64,000 bases of DNA, from contig JAHSVC010000034.1 in assembly GCA_021397845.1 (NCBI GenBank), forward strand, positions 2,728,001 through 2,792,000, given 5' to 3'. The position numbers were made by a program, and so were the translations under genes. The notes under the pieces were generated by a model. It had not been told where the DNA came from and ran no database searches. It saw only the letters and a list, made by a program, of their open reading frames with translations. Source of the stretch: Areca catechu (lineage: Eukaryota > Streptophyta > Magnoliopsida > Arecales > Arecaceae). This document shows, in pieces, positions 21,419 to 34,499 of this stretch; positions within the stretch are counted from its first letter, which is position 1; each line of letters opens with the position of its first letter.

Positions 21419-24400
21419 CTAAAGCCAATTAGAGGAGTATCTTATACCCATTCCCATTTACAATAGTCGAACTCTTTGACTCCAAGGCTTTAGTGAAGGG
21501 GTCGGCCAGATTTTCTTTCCCATCGATCTTCAGAAGATTGATGTCGCCTCGCTCCACGATTTCTCATACGAGGTGGTAGCGCCGCAAAATGTGCTTGGTG
21601 CGGTGATGAGCTTTTGGCTCCTTAGCTTGAGCAATGGCTCCAGTGCTGTCACAGTACACCAGAACAGGACCATCTAGGGAAGGTGCCACCCCTAGCTGTC
21701 CAAGGAACTTTTGCAACCACAGCTTCCTTTGCTGCATCTGATGCTGCAATATATTCTGCTTCGCATACCGAGTCTGCAACAGTTGCCTACTTGGAACTTT
21801 TCCAACAGATCGCTCCTCCGTTCAGGGTAAATACAAACCCTGACACACTCTTGCTATCATCTCTATCTGACTGGAAACTGGAGTCAGTGTACCCCACAAG
21901 TTTTAAGTCAGGTTCTCCATAAATCAGCCATTGATCTTTAGTATTTCTCAAATACTTGAGGATGGACTTAACCACCTTCCAATGCTCCTCACCTGGGTCA
22001 GACTGGTATCTACTCACTACTCCTAGTGAGTATGCCACGTTGGTCTAGTACAAGTCATAGCATAAATGATAGAGCCTACTGCAGAAGCATAAGGTACTCT
22101 ACTCATGCATTCTCTTTCCTCAGGAGTTGTCGCACAATCCCTTTTGGAAAGAGTAATTCCAGAACCTATCGAAAGATAGCCTTCTTGGAATTTTCCATGC
22201 TGAACCGTTTCAGCACGGTATCAATGTACGTAGACTGGGACAGTCCCAAAAGCTTCTGGATCTATCTCTATAGATCTTCATACCTAGTATGTAAGAAGCT
22301 TCACCCAAGTCCTTCATGGAGAACTGAGATGATAACCAGACCTTTATTCCTTGTAATGCTGCGACATCATTCCCGATTAAGAGAATGTCGTCAATATACA
22401 ATACTAGGAATACAATCATAGAACCATTAACCTTATAGATGCACGGTTCTTCTCCGTTCTTAATGAAGCCGTACGATTTGATACACCTATCAAACCGTAA
22501 GTTCCAACTTTGAGTGCTTGCTTGAGTCCATAAATGGACCTCTGCAACTTGCATACTTTTGTTTCATCTGTGGATGTGAACCCTTCAGGCTGTATCATAT
22601 AACCTCCTCTTCCAGCTTCCCATTTAGGAAAGCGGTTCGGACATCCATCTGCCAGATCTCGTAATCAAAATATGCTGCCAAAGCAAGCATGATCCGAATG
22701 GACTTGAGCATTGCCACAGGGGAGAAAGTTTCATCATAATCGATACCATATCGTTGACGATACCCTTGGCAACCAGACGGCTTTATAGGTCTCTACCTTC
22801 CTATCTGCGCCCCTTTCTTCTTGAAGATCCATTTACACCCGATGGGTTTTATTCCTTCAGGCGGATCAACCATGTCCAAACATTGTTGATTTCCATGGAC
22901 TCCATTTCGGATCGCATGGCTCTAAGCCATGCCTCAGAGTCAGATCTCTGAAGTGCATCCATATAGGTGATCGGATCCTCATTGTCTCATCGAGCTCAAT
23001 GGGATCGCCATCCCGGACCAAGAAACCGTAGTATCTGTCCGGCTGATGCGGTATTCTACCGGATCTCCTAATGGGTTCTGGGTGTGATTCAATCATAGCC
23101 GGTTCTACGATGTCCTTAGAGTGTGTAGGTCCTTCTATTGGCTGAATTTCATCAAGTTCAATCTTAGAGGCTATAGTTCCTTCTCCAAGGAACTCCTTTT
23201 CCAAAAAGATAGCTCTAAGAGCAACGAACACCTTTTGTTCATTCTCCAAGTAGAAGAAATACCCTTGGTTTCCTTAGGATAACCAACAAATAAACACCGA
23301 TTAGACCTAGGACCAAGTTTGTCTGAGTCTAAATGCTTTACGTAAGCCGGACACCCCAGACCCGAAGGTGTGAGATTGATGGTTTACATCCATTCCACAT
23401 CTCATACGGAGTGGAGACAACAGATTTACTTGGAACATTATTTAATAAGTAACAGGCTGTCTGAAGCGCATATCCCCAAAAGGATAGCGGCAGAGTTGCA
23501 AAGCCCATCATGGATCGAACCATGTCCAACAAGGTTCGATTCCTCCTTTCGGACACACCATTTAACTGTGGGTTCCTGGAGGAGTCCACTGAGAGAGAAT
23601 TCCATTCTCCTCAAGATATGTCAAAAATGCAGCAGATAAGTATTCACCACCTCGATCAGATCGAAGGGTTTTAATACTTTGTCCAGTTTGCTTTTCTACT
23701 TCATTACGGTATCGTTTGAACATTTCAAACGACTCAGACTTATGTCTCATTAGAAAGACATAACCGAATCTCGAAAAGTCGTCTGTAAATGTAATGAAAT
23801 ATTTTTATCCTCCTTTGGCACTAATTGTCATTGGTCCACATACATCAGTATGTATTAGACTTAGGAGTTCTTTAGATCGTTCACTTTTATAGAAAAAAGG
23901 TGACTTGGTCATTTTACCAAGTAAACAGGATTCACAAGTGGGCAGTGATTCAGAATCACTGACCTCAAGAAGTCCATCTCCTCGCATCTTGTTTATCCTA
24001 TTTTGGTTAATATGACCTAGTCTACTATGCCAAAGATACAAATTATTGACATTATCTAACCTTGGGCGTTTGCTAGAAGTGTACATTACACTAACAGGCT
24101 TTGACAGTACAAATATGCTATTATTTAATCTAGCTTTCATTATAACAGCATTATTCAAAATAACATTGCAAAAATCTCCTTTTATTGATAGTTCAAAATC
24201 ACAATTGGCCAAAAGGCCTACAGAGATTATGCACATAATGAAACTAGGACAATAGTGACAGTCGACTAGTTCAACAGTATAAGACTCAAAGACAAGTCGC
24301 AGGACTCCAACTGCCAGTACTGGAACACAATTTCCATTCCGACGCTCAGAAACTGTTCTCCATCTTCAAATCTTCTACTAACTTGAAGTCCCTGTAACGA

Positions 24401-24481
24401 ATTACAAACATGAATTGGACTACCAGTATCCAATACCCAGTTAGCAGTATCAACAATTGAGTAATTACAAGGTCTTATCAT
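21419..24481 (-). pseudogene. pol: pol of element C (frameshifted)
   Basis: Copia order read on the minus strand: protease (WVLDTGSPIHVCNSLQ, about 24385-24450), integrase zinc region (LWHSRLGHIN and CESCLLGK, about 23920-24060), integrase core with acidic residues in HTDVCGPM, LRSDRGGEYLS and SERRNRTLLDMV (about 23480-23860), a linker (22866-23249), reverse transcriptase with YIDDILLIGND (about 22360-22400) and FSMKDLGEASYILG, then RNase H (YTDSSFQSD, CDSTGAIAQAKEP, KHILRRYHLV; 21564-22038). The stop is the TAG at 21421-21419. Breaks occur at several single-base shifts, for example near 23250, 23330, 23800 and 24260. Closest in this window to element D. Confidence 0.87.
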
Positions 24482-25323
24482 ATAAATACCTGTCCAGCAG
24501 ACTTCTGCTTTCTCGGCCTGTTCGGATCAAGGGACGCTATATAAAGAGGACAGTTCCTCTTCTAGTGTCCTTCTTCTTGCAGTGGAAGCACTTTGCAGAA
24601 GACTGATCAGCCTTAAACTTCCTGGTCTGACTCGGGCCAGGAGCATTCTGTGCCTTCTTTCCCTTTTTATTTATTTTCTTCTTCCCTTCTTAAAGGGACG
24701 ACGACCTCTACTCCTCCCACTAAATTCACCACCCCCTTATTAAGTTGGTGGTCTTTCTCGAAAGTCTGCAGTAATCCCAAAAGACCATGGTAGTTTACTG
24801 CAGGCTTGTTCATTCTGTAATGATCATGAAAGTCAAGATAGGAGGAGGGAAGAGAATTCAGGATCGCATCCTTGCCGAGCTGCTCGTGCAAGGGGCATCC
24901 GAGTTTGCCCAGTTTTTCAATCAGCTCAATCATGTACAATACATGATTAGTGACTGAACCGCCATTCGGCATCTTGGAGTTGTAGATGGCACAAGACACT
25001 TTGTATCCGGGGTGCCGAAGGATTCCTTCAACTTTTGAAGGATTTCATTAGGTTGGGCCTCCTCAAATTTGCGAGTGAACTGTCGTTCATCGCCGCTAGC
25101 ATAATGCAACGGACAGTAGTCCGATCAGAGACCCACTTCAGATAAGCATCTCTGACCGCACTCCATGCATTAGCGGGGGGATTTCCGGTGCCGGATCCGT
25201 TATCACATACAGGATCCGTTCGTGCTCCAGAACTATTTTCAACTTTCGATACCAACTATCGAAGTTGTGACCCTTTAACTTCTCGTTATCGAGAAGTGAC
25301 CGGAGCGATAAATTTGAAGACAT
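24482..25323 (-). pseudogene. gag: gag of element C (frameshifted)
   Basis: Starts at ATG 25323-25321 (MSSNLSLRSLLDNEKLKGHN, the usual opening of this copia group, with FDSWYRKLKIVLEHE after it). It runs through 25028-25255 and 24667-24999 in different frames and contains a zinc knuckle beginning CFHCKKK near 24600 that is cut by a base loss before the GH pair. Gag forms the particle shell and binds RNA. Confidence 0.8.
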
Positions 25324-26831
25324 CTGAAAAGAAAATAAGACCAAATTAGTTTATGAATTAATAACTTAACCAAAAGACTTGGACTTTAGTCTAAAGGTTT
25401 CTCCCACTAATTTTTCAGATTGGTAGCCTCTGACTCCAATCCGTGAAAACAACATTTTTCAAGTGGGTACTGAAATCCAATAGGCCTCGCATGAGCCCGA
25501 CTATGGCCAGCTCACCCATACGAGCCCAAAGGTAAGTTCGTAACCAATTGTTTCCCTAAACAATTTTCAGTATAAAATTTTGCCCCAGAGAACACCCCAA
25601 TCGGCCTAGGGGCCTCCTATTGCGGGTCTCTGGTAAGGTCCAACTATTAAAATGATAAACCCAATGCTTCCAGCTAACTAAGGACCAAGCCCGACTATGG
25701 CCGGCCCACCTGGTCCCGTTAAGGAGGTTGCACTGAACCATCATCGATCAGATAGAAATTCCAGTCACCGGATGTCTATGACACCCGTTTTATGGAACTG
25801 CCGATGCACACCAAGCTAGTGACATTTTCTATCCAACTTAATGGGAGGCTAAGACACTATCAACTCTTGACTTAGTCTTTTAAGGACCTTATAATTTTAG
25901 AGGATTTTTAGTTGTGACAGAAGAGAAGAGACAAGGACATGGATCATCCTCCCACTGAATCAATCAGATTTCAAGAGGTTTGAATTGAATCAACAAACGA
26001 TCCATGGGCACCTAAAGATCAGTCAGACCGATTAACCTGGGTGACATGGGTTAACTCGAGTCATTGAGCTTTTCCAATCAGTTCTGGTTGACTCGACTAG
26101 CCAGGTAGGTGAGATCATGGGTGAGTATCCGCCATTACCATCTTTCCTAGACACCAACCAAGTTGGCTAGAAAGAGGTAGCCTCATACAACCATGATCAC
26201 AATTGCCAAACCTACCTCGACACCAGTCGGTTTACCAGACTCGATCAGACTAGCCTAAAGACTCGGGCGTCCACTGAGCCACTAATTGGATCATTTTAGA
26301 TGAACGAATCAACTAATCTCACTATCAGATAGTTCTAAAGAAGGACCTTAAACAATATTTGTTTAATCTTCTTTTAATCCGATTCAACTAAACTTAGGTC
26401 TAACCCAGTTATGGACCCAACTAATCAGCTAACACAATTAACCCAATTTGGCTTATGCAAATTTTATTAGATTTCATAAACCTAATTTTTTTATTTTTTA
26501 TTTTTTATTAAGCCAAATACTTAATTAAAATATTTTTTAATTAAGTCTCTATGTAAAATAATTTACATCTTAAATCATGCATCTATCTAGATTATACTTT
26601 TATAATATTATATGACTCAAATAATAAAATTATAAATCATGCCGAAGTTATAAAATAATTTTAATTTCTTTTTGATTTCCTTAAAGGATCCTTCTGAAGA
26701 GGCCAACACAGACGAACCGCATCGTGTCAAAGACACACGGCCATGGTGAAGGTCTCAACTAGGTTCCTAAAGTACTCTCTAATCTAAGATTAAACAATTT
26801 AATCTACTATATGCATCAAGATATGTACTCT
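25324..26831 (-). other. Leader of element C between PBS and gag
   Basis: About 1.5 kb without a credible gene. A diverged copy of its PBS-proximal part lies in opposite orientation at about 55200-55822. Confidence 0.7.
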
Positions 26832-26850
26832 AAAACCTGGCTCTGGACAC
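26832..26850 (-). other. Decayed primer binding site of element C
   Basis: On the minus strand, directly after the LTR, the sequence reads GTGTCCAGAGCCAGGTTTT. It keeps AGAGCCAGGTT of the initiator tRNA-Met site but has lost the GGTAT part. Confidence 0.6.
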
Positions 26851-29215
26851 TGAAAGTAAAAATGTGGTGCAGGTGCCTACGCTAAGCATGCAACAGCCCA
26901 GGGAGCAGGTAAATATTTTAAAATATTTTTAAAATAAATGCGAAAAATACCTACTCCGCACAGGATCTAGCATATGCAAGATGCATGTATTGGCATGATA
27001 CAGATCATATAATATTATAATAATTTTATAAATCTAGATCTACATATGCACGAAAATAGAATCCAAGAAACATACCTTATTCCCAGCTGGAATATAGTCT
27101 GGGATAAACCTGGAATAGACTGGAATAACTGGAATAAAGTTATTCCAGTCGTTTTCCACCTTGGGCTGAAAATAGGGCTTCCGAAAAGTCCCCGGAACGT
27201 TGCCTTCCGGACCTCCGATCGCTCCCAAATTTGAGCTGTAGATTCTTAAGGAAGTCCTCTTCGATTTGGCAATAGTTTCTACAAGAAAAACTAAGCCAAT
27301 AAATCGTCAAAATTGCCAAATTCTGCTGCATGAAAATGGTAGCAGAACAGAGTAGCTGTCTCCGTCGTTGGATTTCGGGCAACTGGAGCGATCCCGGCTC
27401 GCGTGGTTTGCTCCGAGGAGTAGAGTGGTACTCCCTCTAGAGGGGAGACATGCCCGGGACTCTCAGATCCGCCTCCACGCACGGTCTAGCCACCGAAAGA
27501 GGGCTTCACGGTCATAGAATTCTGCAGCAGAACTGGGCAGAATTTGAGCTTGAAACAATGGGATTTTCTCTCCCTCTAAGGCTTCTAAACCAGCCCAAAA
27601 CCCTCTCCTTAAGCCTCTCAAAGAAGAAAAATGCCCAGATCTTTTTCTTGCTTTCCTTTGGATCTCACACGGTGGATAATTGAACTCACGGTGAAACCTT
27701 CGTTGAAACTTCATTTCAAAAAAAAATAGGGGATGGCTGGGTTGTATAAGAAGGCAGCAGAGAGAGGGAAATAGAGAGGGAGGGAGGCCAAGAGACAGTG
27801 GCAGCCATAACACCCAATTAACAGCCTTAAACTAGGATTAAAAAGGCATTATCAAAACGGTGGAGGGAGAAGAAAAATGCCCAGCGATTTGGCTTCCTCG
27901 GACTCGTTTGGCCTTTGAAATTCCTTCCAGCGCAAGGCCTTCCAGCAATCGTTTGGACTTCCTCCATTCAAATGACTGTGCAAAAGGTCCATGAAGAAAA
28001 AAAACATCGGTTCATCCAAAACGGTCCAACCAAAATGGTCCAATCCCATTAAACCAATTTGGTTCAAACCAACAGTGGTTCAATCCAATTGAACCTGGAG
28101 GGAATAAAATTGGTTCACAACCAATTGGAGGCCGAAACGAACTCCGAATCAGTTCAAAACTGATTCAGAAAAATCCTGGCGCAGTGCTGGTCAACCCGGA
28201 ACATTTTCCGGTCGACACAGATAAGGGCAAGACGGGGAAAAGAGTGCTAAAAAATACTGTGACCATAAAACCAAGACGATTCCCAATCGTAATCGGTATC
28301 CAGATCAGAGAGTTATCCTCTGTGGCATGTGACCTCATAGGTTCGAACCTAAATGGTAGCTCTAGAACAATTTCTAGTACCAGCACAGGAAACCATCTAG
28401 CAATGGTCCCGGCGTCCGGATAGGTCGAAGATGCGGGAGCAAACTATCGAACTTCTGGCATATGGTTACCGTATAATTTATCCTTTTGACCTCTAATGCT
28501 CATGACGACTGAGATTGGGCTGCCAACCCAGACTGAGTCAGTCGACTACGTGTCTCAACCTCGCAAGCCCAGTGACTCTTCACTAGGACTACCCCGGCCG
28601 AGGATTTGCTAAATTGAGATACTGCGAGATATTCAATCCAAACTGTTTGGACAGGTCAATTCCATCTTGGTCCATCACTGCTCCACAAGTACTTGCTGTA
28701 CCCAGAAACCTTCCATCACCGGATTAAAAATCTGGGTAGTCTGGCACCAAAGCACAGGGAGTTGCTTGCAAGCTACCGCGATGACCTCAGGTCAGAGGGA
28801 CACAATACCCATATCCAATCGTGAGTATCCCTTTGGCAGAAATGGGGCTGCACGGAGTCACGTTCAATGAGATACCACATATCCCACTTGTAGATCACAT
28901 CAGTGTCACCATACTCATTTATCAAGAGGACAACCAAACGATGTGAACTGCAACAACCTATACTTGATATATTGCCATCCAGTACAATATATCATTTGGT
29001 TGTGAACTGGATTTAAGGACCACTCGATACATCCTCTCTGTATCGAAGTCAGTGTAGCCCTAAGGACTTCATCACTTGGAAAAAGTTCATTTTTAGGGAA
29101 AATCAATATGTGATGAGCTGCCAAAAAATAATTTTATTAATTCATAAAATAAATCCAGTGCTGAGCACAACCGCTTACAACCCAGGCGATTGGCTTTGGG
29201 ACACATTTCCCAACA
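26851..29215 (-). repeat. 5' LTR of element C
   Basis: 2365 bp, partner of 19047-21405. It ends on the plus strand at CCCAACA, followed by the AATCC duplication. Confidence 0.92.
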
Positions 29216-29220
29216 AATCC
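29216..29220 (+). repeat. Target site duplication of element C (right)
   Basis: AATCC, equal to 19042-19046. LTR E resumes here. Confidence 0.9.
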
Positions 29221-29529
29221 GGTTTAAAACCTAGTGTAGGTTTGGATTGTGAGCCTATAAAACAATCATATTATATTTGGGTGTAAATATAGTAGAAATT
29301 TCAAGTTGTATCTTGGGTAGTGGATGTAGGAGCGAGTTTGCTCCATACCACTATAATCTTTGGTTTTGTATTGCTATTTTCACTTTCCTTTTTGATTGTG
29401 CTCTACATTCATGATCATAGGCACCTTTCACTTAGAGAAGTTAAATTCTAAAAGAACATATCTACAGTAGTAATTATTTTTATTTTAAATCTCAATTCAT
29501 CCCCCTCTTGGGTGGCTACCTAGGCAACA

Positions 29530-29777
29530 ACCAAACTCTTGAAATCTGCTAGTTTTGTCTTTTATTTGGTCTCAAGCCTTGAGTTGACACTTCACTATTC
29601 ATTGGTCAACACTTAAGTCGATACTTGGATTTCATGAGTCGACACTTGACTGTACCAGTACTGAAACTTCTCTAAATTCAAATCTTGAGTACCTGTAATT
29701 GATTAACACACTTAACGCATAATTAGTACTCAAATATACTTAAGTATTTATCATAATCAAAACCAGAGTCAACAGAT
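29530..29777 (-). repeat. SIRE-like LTR fragment, minus orientation
   Basis: On the minus strand it starts TGTTGACTCTGG and resembles the first 250 bp of the H LTR (TGTTGACTCC...AAATACTTAAGTAT). It includes a small GTCGAC-type cluster (about 29580-29655). It ends against LTR E on one side and element D on the other. Confidence 0.6.
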
Positions 29778-30702
29778 CAAGTCTTGGCTATCAAAGCAGT
29801 TTCCATGAAGGATTTGGGAGAGGCATCCTATATACTGAATACAAAGATCTATAAAGATAGATCTAAGAGGATGCTTGGCTTATCCCAATCCAGGTACATT
29901 GACTTAGTGTTGAAGATATTCAACGTGAAGGGAGGTAAGAAAGGTCACTTACCCATGAGTCAAGGCATACACCTCTCCAAGAAGATGTCTCCTAAGACAC
30001 CAGAAGAGAGAGAGAGAGAGAATGAGTTTGATCCCTTATGCTTCGGTTGTAGGATCAATTATATATGCCATGTTATGTACCAGGCCTGATGTTGCTTATG
30101 CCTTGGGCATAGTATGTAGGTTCCAGGTTGATTTAGGGGATGATTATTGGAAAGCTGTGAAAAACATTATTAAGTACCTGAGAAGGACTAAAGATATTTT
30201 TCTAAGACATGGTGGATCAGAGTTGAAACTAGAAGGGTATACAGATTTTAGTTTTTAATCAGATCCAGATGATAGCAATTCCATATCCGGGTATGTCTTC
30301 ACCCTATATGGTGGTGGTGCAGTGAGTTGAAGAGTACAAAGCAGCAAAATATAGCGACTCAGTCATGAGGCAAAGTACATAGTTGCAAGTGATGCCATAA
30401 GGAAGCTGTATGGATGAAGAAATTCATCATGAAAATTGGGCATGGTTCTTGCTATACAACAACTGGTGCCACTTTATTATGATAACACTGGAATTGTTGT
30501 GCAAGCTAAGGAACCAAGGTCTCATCATAAGCCCAAGCACATCTTAAGATGCTTCAACCTCATTCCAAGATAAGATGTTATCATCGAATGAGTAGATACA
30601 AAGAACAATAAAGCAAACCCATTCACTAAAGCACTACCAAAGTAGCAGTTTAATCACCACTTAGATTGTATGGGTGTAAAACACAAAGGTGATTGGCTTT
30701 AG
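29778..30702 (+). pseudogene. Copia element D, RT end and RNase H
   Basis: Continuation of 15265-17425 after the nested insertions: the end of reverse transcriptase (SMKDLGEASYILNTKIYKDRS, in two overlapping frames), then RNase H (RPDVAYALGIV, YLRRTKDIFLRHGG, EGYTDFSF, YDNTGIVVQAKEP) to the stop TAG 30700-30702. Several stops and shifts interrupt it. About 300 bp of RT between the QPEGF motif at 17410 and this point are missing, so the interruption also removed target sequence. Confidence 0.8.
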
Positions 30703-30716
30703 TGCAAGCGGGGGAT
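30703..30716 (+). other. Polypurine tract of element D
   Basis: TGCAAGCGGGGGAT, between the D pol stop and the LTR start TGAAAG. Confidence 0.65.
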
Positions 30717-33092
30717 TGAAAGAATGATATCCTAAAAGTCAATCTTTGTATGGGCATTATTATGATCTTCCAGCTCATATATGATATTATTTATTAATAA
30801 AAGGTATTTGATTCATCATATTGCTACATCTTATCAAGATTATGATGAACCCATAAGTTAAGGCAATGGAATTAGGGTTATGATGGAGATCATAACGGTG
30901 AGACCTAAGTTTCTATAAACCCTAATCTAAAATATTCCTAGTCGATGGATCATTGATTCGGGGATCGATGAATCCGAAAAGACTAGCACATCCTATGTAT
31001 ACTCGATGGAGAGGGTGGTTGGTCTTATAACCACTTGTGTAGAGATACTAATACAAGGATGTGGGTGCTTATTAGGTTATGAGTCTACTGAACTAATCTA
31101 ACAAGAGAAACATCAAATGGAAGTCTTACTTGTCAAAAGAATGTTCTCTTAGTAGAAGTTGTGCATGTAGTTCTTAGACTTGAGACTACCATAGTATCTT
31201 GTGCACATGAACCCATGTTTTGGTGCATGCTCATTCATGGCAACTAAGTTATGTACGGGGTGCTTCTGGTTATAATAAATTATGTATGAAAGTAATGAGT
31301 AGGTCAACAAGGAATCAATCACTCCTAGTAAGAGGAAAAGTTATCCCATGTGATCTCTTCGAATGATGACTCGGGAAGTCTTTGATCAAAGCATGATGAG
31401 ATTAGATAGGGTTTCTAATCTTTCATCAATCGAGTCTTCAATATCAAATTAGATTCGAAAGGTTTAGTGCTAAGGTTTGACATTTATCCATGCCCATCAC
31501 TTAATCGAGATAAAGGAAGATCAAAGCATTGAATGCACGGTAACTTTTCGCTGAAGGGTATTTTGATAATTTTTTTAAATTTCTCATCTTTCAGGTAGGC
31601 ATGACACGTTGCTAGACGTCAATCATGTTTTATAGATTTTCATGGATTAATTTGATTGGATTCATGAGACAATTTGGAATTTGTTTCGAATGGCAACTTA
31701 GGTCAGCTCAATTTAACCTAATTAGGTCAATCGGGTTCAATTGGATCGAATTTATTTGGACCTAGACCTACTGCTGGCTAGATATGGAATCTAAAGGTCA
31801 CACACATTAGAAAATTGCCCAAGGAAGTCAATTGTATATTATTAGGGTCATGGGATCCTAATTGGTTAGCTAATTGACATACTAGCATATGTTAGCTAGC
31901 CTAACTCCTAACACAATTGGATTGGGTCAGCTTGTTTGCTAATTAAGCTAACCAATTTAAGTTGTATTTAAATCAGGTTGAATTCTAAGTGGGATAGCCT
32001 AATTCAGTATTTATCTGGATTTATTTGGCATTTATCTTGGTAAAATGGAAGAGTCCAACTTGGCTTGGACTCTTGGCGCCAATTCTTGGTGTGCGCCAAA
32101 ATGCATATGCATAGAAGGACCAAGAGTTCTTCTACCTATTAGTCACCAAGGCTAGATAAAGTTCAAAGGACTTCATCCTCATCTCCATGCCCATTTGGAA
32201 GGGCATTGACTAGTCAAAAGATAAGAATTCGGTGTGGAAGGGATTGGTGCAAAATGAAGAGTTGCATCTCTTCATTTTGGCCCTAATTTGAAACCAAGAG
32301 CCTTCTATTTGAAGGATCTTGTGTTTTACGATGCCTCACATCTAAAATCACACTTCTTGGGTTTCCCATACCGGTCAAGGCCAAGTGGCAGAAGGAGGAA
32401 AATGTTGGAAATCGAAGAGACAAAGACTTGTCTCTTGGCGCATGAAAGGTCTTACTAGATAAGGTTTTTCATCCTTATAAGACTCCTTCTATTTGAAGAG
32501 TCTTATCAAATGGTTGATGGATAGACTTATCAGGTGCCCCATCCAACTCTATATAATGGTGTTGGTAATCTGATGCCAAGGTAGATGAGACTCCCATCAG
32601 AAAACTACTGCTATTTTTTTCTCCCTCTCCCTTAAGACAAGTTTATCTTTAAGACATATCTTGTTCTTTCAAGACAAGGCTAGTCTAATTAAGACAAAAG
32701 CCTAGGAAGAAAAATAGGAGTATTAGGGATCTGAGAGTAGATTTAGAGTGCTCTTTGAGAGCCCTACAGGAGGGTAGGGGATCCAGCAAAGAAGGAAAGT
32801 CTGAAAGGCTGCCGGAAGAGTCCCAAGTAAACAAGCAACTTGTGTAGGAGTGCTTCCTTGGTTAGATTCCTATATAGATCACCTTTGGAGGGCATGCACT
32901 TGTGTGCCTAGTGGACATAAAGGAATATAGCATTCCAGGTATTCCTCTATAACCTAAAGATTAGATTTATTAATTGTTATGCTTAAGTGGTCCTAGGGTT
33001 TAGGGTTCCAGCTGGTCAGGATTTCAAATATAAAAATTTTGAAACCTATTCTTCCACTACGCCTGGCCTAGGTAACCCAACTCTCAGTATCC
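30717..33092 (+). repeat. 3' LTR of element D
   Basis: Begins TGAAAGAATGATATCC after the PPT. The end is not certain; sequence typical of such an LTR end (CTTCCACTACGCCTGG) lies near 33050, and element F begins at about 33093. Nothing coding is seen in it. Confidence 0.6.
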
Positions 33093-33985
33093 TGATGGTA
33101 TGCTAGCCAAACTCTAAGAATTGATTTGGTCCTAGTAATTCTTCTTTGCAAAATTGAGATGACTCGCATAATAAGTAGCGATGTTTGAGACCCAATTATT
33201 GGCCCCAGATAGAGGAGAATACTATAATCAATTCCGTAGATGAAGATGTATGTCAAAGGTTAAAGGGTTTATTAAGATCCTTAGATAATAAATGGAACAA
33301 CACCAGTTACATGAACTTCGAGGGAACATCACCCGACCCTCATGAGCCGATCTCTATCTATGACCATTGGGAAAATCAAGCCTCAGACCTTGGCCTTTGG
33401 TTCCAATACGAAGGTCGGGTCTAAGCCCCACCTTACTGTCTGAAGGGAGAAGTGAGTGACCCTTCCTATGTTGTACGAGATGACCCTGGTGAGAACTATC
33501 TTATACTAAGCCCAATGCACTTAGAGATGAGATCAAGTAGCCATAATTTGTAAACCTTAACGAATCCCCTCCATAAAGAAGGATGTGACTTGTTCCAGGC
33601 AACCATCCAAATCTCATTAATAAGAAGTGGCCGGCTATGTAGATAAGATAAAGTCTTATCATTAAGGAAATAAGTAGCATGGCTTTCCACCCAGCCTTCT
33701 GACAAGAATTGATAGCAAGTTAGATTCTACCAACCTATCAAAAATTATGATATTCCTAAAATACCCTCACTATCCCACCTATAAAAGGAAGCTCTTCAAG
33801 AGCTCCCAAGGTAGGTTCTTTCTTGATATCTTCTCTCCCGCTCTATTTCTTCTCTTCTGCTATTGCCTGATACTGACTTTAGCATCGGAGTGCCTTCATT
33901 GGAGCTATCTCTGATGGGGTTTTTTATAGGTATAGTTCCTGAGCATCATCTCCTCCAGCAAACCCCAACGGTGGGCCAGATTTCA
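33093..33985 (+). repeat. 5' LTR of element F
   Basis: Matches 48988-49886 from TGATGGTATGCTAGCC to about CAGATTTCA. Differences are many, so the element is old. Confidence 0.7.
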
Positions 33986-34499
33986 CACACCATAGATAGA
34001 GTAAGGGCCTTATCCAAATGTTATAGTTACCTTTGTAACACCTATTTTTGTAGGAAAAATATTGAGTGGGGATACTATGCCACCCAAAGGCATGTCTACT
34101 TTGCATTTTGGTGCTGCTTCCTCCTGACAAGCTACTCGACCTACCTAGAATGTTGCTTTGGAGCCTCAAGCCAACACCTCTCAGTAGAGAAACTAACCTT
34201 ATCACCTTAAGTAGCTATCGCAGCAAGTGCAAGTGCTGGTAGCCACCATATGCACCATTCAATAATTGGCTGTATTAGCAGCACTACCTTTGATCCCACC
34301 ACTGGAGGTGGATCGCTCAATCCCCCCTCATACCCTAGCAGCACTAGGGGCAGGATGGAAAGAGCGGAGGTGACTTACTCTTCCACGGGGCTTGAGCATG
34401 GCGAACTTGCACCTTTTGGTGTAACATTGAGCCCCAAGCATGTGAGGTGATATTTCTCCTCATCTCGGTCAGATGAAGGGTCCACTCTAGACCAGTCAC

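Larger units (their letters stand above)
19047..29215 (-). mobile_element. Complete copia element C (10.17 kb), nested in LTR E
   Basis: Two LTRs of about 2.36 kb, a decayed PBS, gag-pol and PPT lie between perfect 5-bp duplications. Read on the minus strand the LTR runs TGTTGGGAAATG to ACTTTCA. The LTRs are nearly identical, with scattered substitutions and short indels, so the insertion is fairly young. The coding region is broken. Confidence 0.93.
17659..29529 (+). repeat. LTR E, SIRE-like, split by element C
   Basis: Starts TGTTGACC at 17659 and ends CAACA at 29529; without the C insertion and one copy of its target duplication it is about 1.70 kb. It has the family architecture: GTCGAC-type array (18057-18490), a decayed MSA-like site, TATAAA at 18612, a hairpin array (18892-19041 continuing at 29221-29267) and the CCCCCTCTTGGG-like end. 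No PBS follows, so the rest of element E is lost downstream. Confidence 0.8.

Noticed and set aside
22026..22421. 131-codon ORF on the plus strand
   Set aside because: It is a shadow of reverse transcriptase/RNase H of element C on the other strand.
17659..29529. E as a complete element between 17659 and 29529
   Set aside because: Only one LTR is present; the inner 10.17 kb belongs to C with its own target duplication.
33863..34210. 115-codon ORF at the end of the left F LTR
   Set aside because: It spans the LTR end and leader, is not kept in the right LTR and has no domain.
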